NCBI GenBank assembly: GCA_015680905.1
Contig: CM027377.1
Location: forward strand, 65,617,501 to 65,681,500
DNA from: Coptis chinensis
Lineage: Eukaryota > Streptophyta > Magnoliopsida > Ranunculales > Ranunculaceae
Length of the DNA stretch: 64,000 nucleotides
Reading direction: 5' to 3'
Numbering within the stretch: position 1 is the first letter of the stretch; the number at the start of each line of letters is the position of its first letter. A program made the translations under genes and the position numbers. Below the pieces are notes generated by a model. The model saw nothing but the letters and a program-made list of their open reading frames with translations, made no database searches and was not told the origin of the DNA. Below are positions 59,721 to 64,000 of the stretch, piece after piece.

Positions 59721-60414
59721 CGAATAAGCTTAAGACGTCTGACAACATGAAACAAGGCCAATGCAATTTTCTCAAAGCAAGAATGCCTCCATTCAGCTAA
59801 AATAAGAGTTGTACTAACAAATAATATGAGACGACCATCGCCACTATCAAACGACAATGGACAAATATGAGTTAGATACGCTTTGCTGAGATTCGTGAAA
59901 AGTAACCATTATGAAGTCCATATTTATTGTCTTGAACTCGTGGGTAACCATTGCGAATAACGAGAATCTAATCATCACCACTTAAACGAACCCACACTCA
60001 ACTATGTTGTTGGCATGTGTGACAGATACAACATCATCTGCGAGAGGAATGGCTCATTTCAGACGATGGTTGTAGTAGTTGTTATGTTTGTCTTACACTT
60101 GTGCACTTTTGAAGAAGTGTTTCTCAAGACATATGACTGACATTATTCATAACAGATGACGAAGAATCGTCAGAGGCAATAACTTCGTGCCGAATAATTT
60201 GGCATATCGGTGGAACGGCAGTCGGGTCGCATGCAATTGGGTGTTGAAAAGGAATAGGAGGGAGTAGTCTGATACCGCCAGGGTGACCTTGAACCTCACA
60301 TTCGCGATGATCATCAGTAAGTGCATCAAGAACTTAGGCTCGTTGAGTATTCGTCATAACTTTTGTAGAACGTGATCGTTGGTTTTGAATAAGAACCGCA
60401 GACGGCGCCAATTA

Positions 60415-60895
60415 TGTTTCGACCAAATATGATCAAAACATTAAGTAGTGATGAAAGAGACGAAGAACATAGAAAAGTAGTGAAAAGGCGATGGTGATTG
60501 AGTGAATGATAAGACTGTACCTTTCGGTTGCCTACGTACCCAAATTATCGATAAGATTAAGTCTCAAGAACGTAGTTCTTTATGAAAAATAGTTTGGTAT
60601 TTATATAGGTAGAGTAGAGAATCCTTGTAGCTCAAGTATTATTGTATCTTAAGTAATTATGATTGAATATAACTCTTAACTGATAATTATCTCTATGATA
60701 AGAAACGAATCTGGACATAAATTAACGTACATTAGTGGCAAGCCATGTGGCTAAGGTTCAGCCTTAGACATATGAGTTAATGGGCCTGTACATTGATCCA
60801 TGGTATTGCAAATTGGGCTTTAGCCCTGTTGATTAAACAAAAAAAATGGAGACTCCTACCAATGGACGTTTGCTACGTAGGTGGGGGTCGAAACA
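60415..60895 (-). repeat. 5' LTR of the nested element (right copy)
   Basis: 481 bp, TGTTTCGACC to GGTCGAAACA. The minus-strand primer-binding site TGGCGCC lies four bases inside (60404-60410). Confidence 0.93.
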
Positions 60896-60900
60896 TATAT

Positions 60901-61868
60901 CTATCTATATGTATAAGTAACTGTTGATGCATGTTTAATGTCTATCTACGTAGGAGTAAACTGTTTTGTCTAATAAATTGATTTTGTCATGAAAGAGGAG
61001 AACATTCTAACGATGGTTAAAATCTGAGTTGGGTAAGTTGTTTCTAAACCTTGCGGGGTGAAGCTGCTCTCTATATGACATTCGCAATCTCAATGAGTAT
61101 TAACGAAATCAAATTATTTGGCAATACAATAGTTGTATTTTAGTTTATGTATAATACGTTGCATGTTTAGTTTACGTATTTGTTTAGTAGTATATATACG
61201 CGTACGTATAATATTTTCACATCCTACTGTATCTAAATACGTATGAGTAATTACAATTTGCCTATTACTGTAGATATACGTCTACGTAATATCTATTTAC
61301 AAATTAGCTTACATATACGTATTACTGATGTGTATTTGCCAGTACGTATCGAAGTATTTATTGATGATACAACCTTGCCTATAAGTATTACTATACGTAT
61401 GAGTAGAGTATCTTCACATGCTACTGTATCTGATAATGTATGAGTAAGTTATAATCGCATGATTAGACTTTAATTATATACGTAAGAGTTGTATTTCCAT
61501 GATGGCATGATTGTCATTTCTACCTTGTATAAATTTTAAGGTAAAAAAATAAAAAATAAAATAAAATTAAAATTAAAATTAAAAAAAAATTAATTAATTA
61601 AGACCTTGCATAAATTTTAATTTCATAAATCTTAATCGGAAACTTGAAAGATTGAGGTTACTTAATTATAACTGTGCTTGCACGGAAATCCTCCCTCATA
61701 TATTTTTCTTGTAACCTGGCTGTTGGTTTATGTACACGTATTCCTAGCTGTACTGCTATGTTAGCAGCAGCTTAGGCATACGTTGTTCAACTCTAATACT
61801 TAAAGATAATCATAAAGCTCAAGTAATAATAAGTTCTTTCTATCAAATAGATCTAATTTTATGCTTGC
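60901..61868 (+). other. Leader of element 2, continued after the nested insertion
   Basis: Resumes the sequence broken at 54618; together they are collinear with 35960-37055 of element 1. No gene. A-rich runs occur at 61540-61610. Confidence 0.75.
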
Positions 61869-63240
61869 ATGAGATTACGATCTGGTTATACTAAAGAATT
61901 TGAACATACTTATCGTAGGAGAAAATACGATAAGCATTTGCGTAAGTTCTCACCTCCACAAAGTTCTTCATTTATTAATCCAAATCAACAAGATTCCTTG
62001 TCACTATTCTCGTCATTCATTATGGCTGACGAAAATCCACCAGCTGAGAAGCCCCTTTCAGACTTCTATACAGCATTACAAGAAGGACCTTCTTCCTGCA
62101 TCAAACTCGAGGATATTGTCGGTGATTTTTGAATTCCGCCAAACATTTTTAGTTTGTTACCTGTGTATCATGGTTTGGATCATGAAAAACCATACAATCA
62201 CCTTCGTAGGCTTCAGCAAGTGGCCACAACATTTCACCATCCAGCCGTCTCTAAGGAACAACTCTTGCTTCGATTGTTTCCATTCACTTTAGCGGATAAA
62301 GCGTCAGTTTGGCTAGCAGGACAACAGCCACAATCCATAGACACATGGAATAAACTTGTTCAAGCTTTCATGCTACAATTTTATACTCAGAAGAAAACTA
62401 TTGAAATGTTTCAGAAAATTCAATTCTTTCGTCAAAATCCTCATGAATCCGTTACGGAAGCATGGAGTCGATTTACCGATCTTCTTTTAGAATGTCTTCA
62501 TCACCAGCTAGACAAAGCTGTCCTTGTTCGTTCATTTTTTAATGGACTTTCTGATCATCAAAAAGAAACTCTTGATATAATGAACAGCGGTTGCTTCATG
62601 GACAAAGGAGCTACTGAAGCATATACTTTTCTTGAAAAACAAGCGAAAAGATGTACACATTGGGGTAACACTGATTCTTCTAGGTCATCTAAGGATACTG
62701 TTACAAAAGCTACGTCTATTTTTGAGGTAAAACCCGATCCCGAATTGAAAAAACTAATAGAATCCCTCACTAAAAAAGTAGATGCTCTTGCAATACAAGT
62801 AAACGATCAACTTCCACAACAGGCTATGAACGTTAACACTTCCCTATGTGTTCTATGTCTCAATCTAGACCATCTCGATGCTTATTGTCCCTTGTTACAT
62901 ACTCCACCTACCCAAACACAGGAGGAGGCATGTGCATTCAACATTCCTAATACACCTTGGAGACAATATCCGAATTTTGCTTAGCGCCCGAATAATCAAC
63001 AGATGGCTCCTCCAGGTTTCGCCAATCCACCTGTTCAACCAATCAACAACTTTATTCCATATCGCCAAGGAAATAATTAGCAATACCAACAAAGTCAAAA
63101 TCAGTTTCAAAGTAATTCAAATGCTAACTATCAAAACAACTGTAGCCTTGTTCCAGCCAATCCAAATCCTGGCTATAATGAACAACTTCTCAATAATAAT
63201 CGTGAACTAGTCCCTGTTGCACAACCTACGATGGCAATGA
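61869..63240 (+). pseudogene. gag: gag of element 2, broken
   Basis: The same protein as at 37056 (MRLRSGYTKEFEHTYRRRKY; YHGLDHEKPYNHLRRLQQVA). Stops lie at 62130 (TGA where element 1 has TGT) and 62982 (TAG for TGG), and a TAG near 63078. All are at positions different from those in element 1, so the two copies decayed independently. Near 63225 the sequence jumps relative to element 1 (38425-38740), a deletion of roughly 300 bp in the Gln/Asn-rich region. Confidence 0.85.
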
Positions 63241-64000
63241 ATCTACGGAGGTTCCAATGAATCTGTTTCAGAGAATGAACCTACGATGGCAACACCAAGT
63301 TCAACAACGTCACCATCTCAAAAATTGGGAAACGAGAAAGTGGATCCTTATGCCAAATTCCGCCCTAAGGCACCATTTCCTGCCCGTTTAGCAAAGAATA
63401 AACCGGATGAAAATTTTGATGAAATTAGAGAAACTTTTAAGAATTTGATAATAAACTTACCCTTTCTCGATGCCGTAAAGCAATTACCAAAACATGCAAA
63501 ATTTTTGAAAGACATGTGCACCACAAAAAGAAAATTAAATGTGCCTCAACAGGCCTTCCTTACCGAACAGTTTCCATCCATCACTGAATACAATGGTATA
63601 GTCAAATACAAGGACCCCAGTAGACCAACAGTTCCATGTACATTAGATGATAAATATACAGCTACTGCATTACTAGACCTAGGAGCTAGTGTGAACTTAC
63701 TTCCTTATTACTTATTCAAACAACTAGGTCTCCATGAGCTTAAACCTACCACGATAACTCTACAATTGGCCGATCGTTCCATTAAGTATCCAAAAGGCAT
63801 TGTGGAAAACGTCCTTGTAAAAGTCCAAGATTTCTTTTATCCCATAGATTTTGTCATTTTGGATATAGAAGTTGCCTGTGACTCCATTCCTATCATATTA
63901 GGGGGTCCGTTCCTCGCAACTGCTAATGCACTCATAAATTGTAGGGATGGGTCCATGACCATGTCCTTCGGAAATCTTTCTGTCGAGGTTAATGTGTTCA
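63241..64000 (+). pseudogene. Protease region of element 2, running off the window
   Basis: From about 63340 to the window end the frame is open and matches 38860-39480 of element 1. It contains KFLKDMCTTKRKLNVPQQAF, ALLDLGASVNLLPYYLFKQL and PIILGGPFLATANALINC. Unlike element 1 it has no frameshift before the DLGA motif. Pol would follow outside the window. Confidence 0.75.

Larger units (their letters stand above)
54614..60900 (-). mobile_element. Nested Tat-like Ty3/gypsy element, internally deleted
   Basis: LTRs of 481 bp at 54619-55099 and 60415-60895 begin TGTTTCGACC and end GGTCGAAACA. TATAT flanks both sides (54614-54618 and 60896-60900). Orientation is minus: TGGCGCCGTCTGCGG reads leftward from 60410 as primer site, and AAAGAGGGGGCGG reads toward the left LTR (55100-55112) as polypurine tract. 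Only pol remnants survive (58650-59720), and gag, protease and most of the reverse transcriptase are missing. Tandem repeats between pol and the 3' LTR fit the Tat lineage. Confidence 0.9.
52246..64000 (+). mobile_element. Athila-related element 2, 3' part beyond the window
   Basis: LTR, primer site at 53912-53924 (TGACGCCGCTGCC), leader, gag and protease are present; pol and the 3' LTR lie outside. Its leader is split by a nested minus-strand gypsy element (54619-60895). The gag is closely similar to that of element 1, while the LTR is more diverged. Confidence 0.9.

Overview
This window is nuclear DNA from a flowering plant, probably a eudicot. It is AT-rich and has intron-rich genes with GT/AG borders. 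The host proteins belong to plant families (a DRP1 dynamin, a RABH/Rab6 GTPase, an Sgpp-type HAD phosphatase, an LRK10L-type kinase). The repeats are plant types: Athila and Tat lineage Ty3/gypsy elements, LINEs, Mutator-like and hAT-like MITEs. I cannot name the species. There is nothing bacterial, no CRISPR array, and no tRNA or rRNA gene that I could see.

Layout. 1-4024: the 3' four exons of a plus-strand HAD phosphatase (950-1911), then a degenerate TIR element. 4025-12755: a complete, apparently intact minus-strand DRP1 gene of 15 exons encoding 620 residues, with old transposon ends in its introns. 12756-17400: repeat-rich spacer with a poly(A)-tailed LINE fragment and a tandem dimer of one MITE. 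17423-28457: a minus-strand RABH-like Rab gene of 7 exons, inflated by a LINE that itself carries a Mutator-like MITE, a long-TIR element and a small MITE. Its first exon looks derived from the tail of the kinase gene beside it, and its C-terminus lacks the prenylation cysteines. 28472-29482: that kinase gene, broken by one in-frame stop.

30032-31214: a Mutator-like fold-back element with an array of palindromic motifs in its core. 31480-33956, continued at 51924-51978: a FAR1/Mutator-transposase-like gene split in its last coding exon by an 18-kb Athila element (33957-51923, target duplication TTGAG). The Athila has near-identical LTRs and a gag-pol broken by stops and frameshifts. Between pol and the 3' LTR it carries an unusual cargo: a Cys-containing ORF, two clearly paralogous 'putative plant transposon protein' ORFs, a more distant third one, and a 39-residue membrane microprotein. 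52246-64000: a second Athila-related element that runs off the window. Its leader is interrupted by a minus-strand Tat-like gypsy element (54619-60895, target duplication TATAT) with three blocks of tandem repeats and a possible antisense transcription unit.

The host genes do not form a pathway. DRP1 (membrane scission) and RABH (Golgi trafficking) are both membrane-traffic GTPases, but there is no sign that their proximity matters. The most interesting points are the chimeric, non-prenylated Rab, the amplified extra ORFs of the Athila element, the dated chain of nested insertions with intact target duplications, and the palindrome array.
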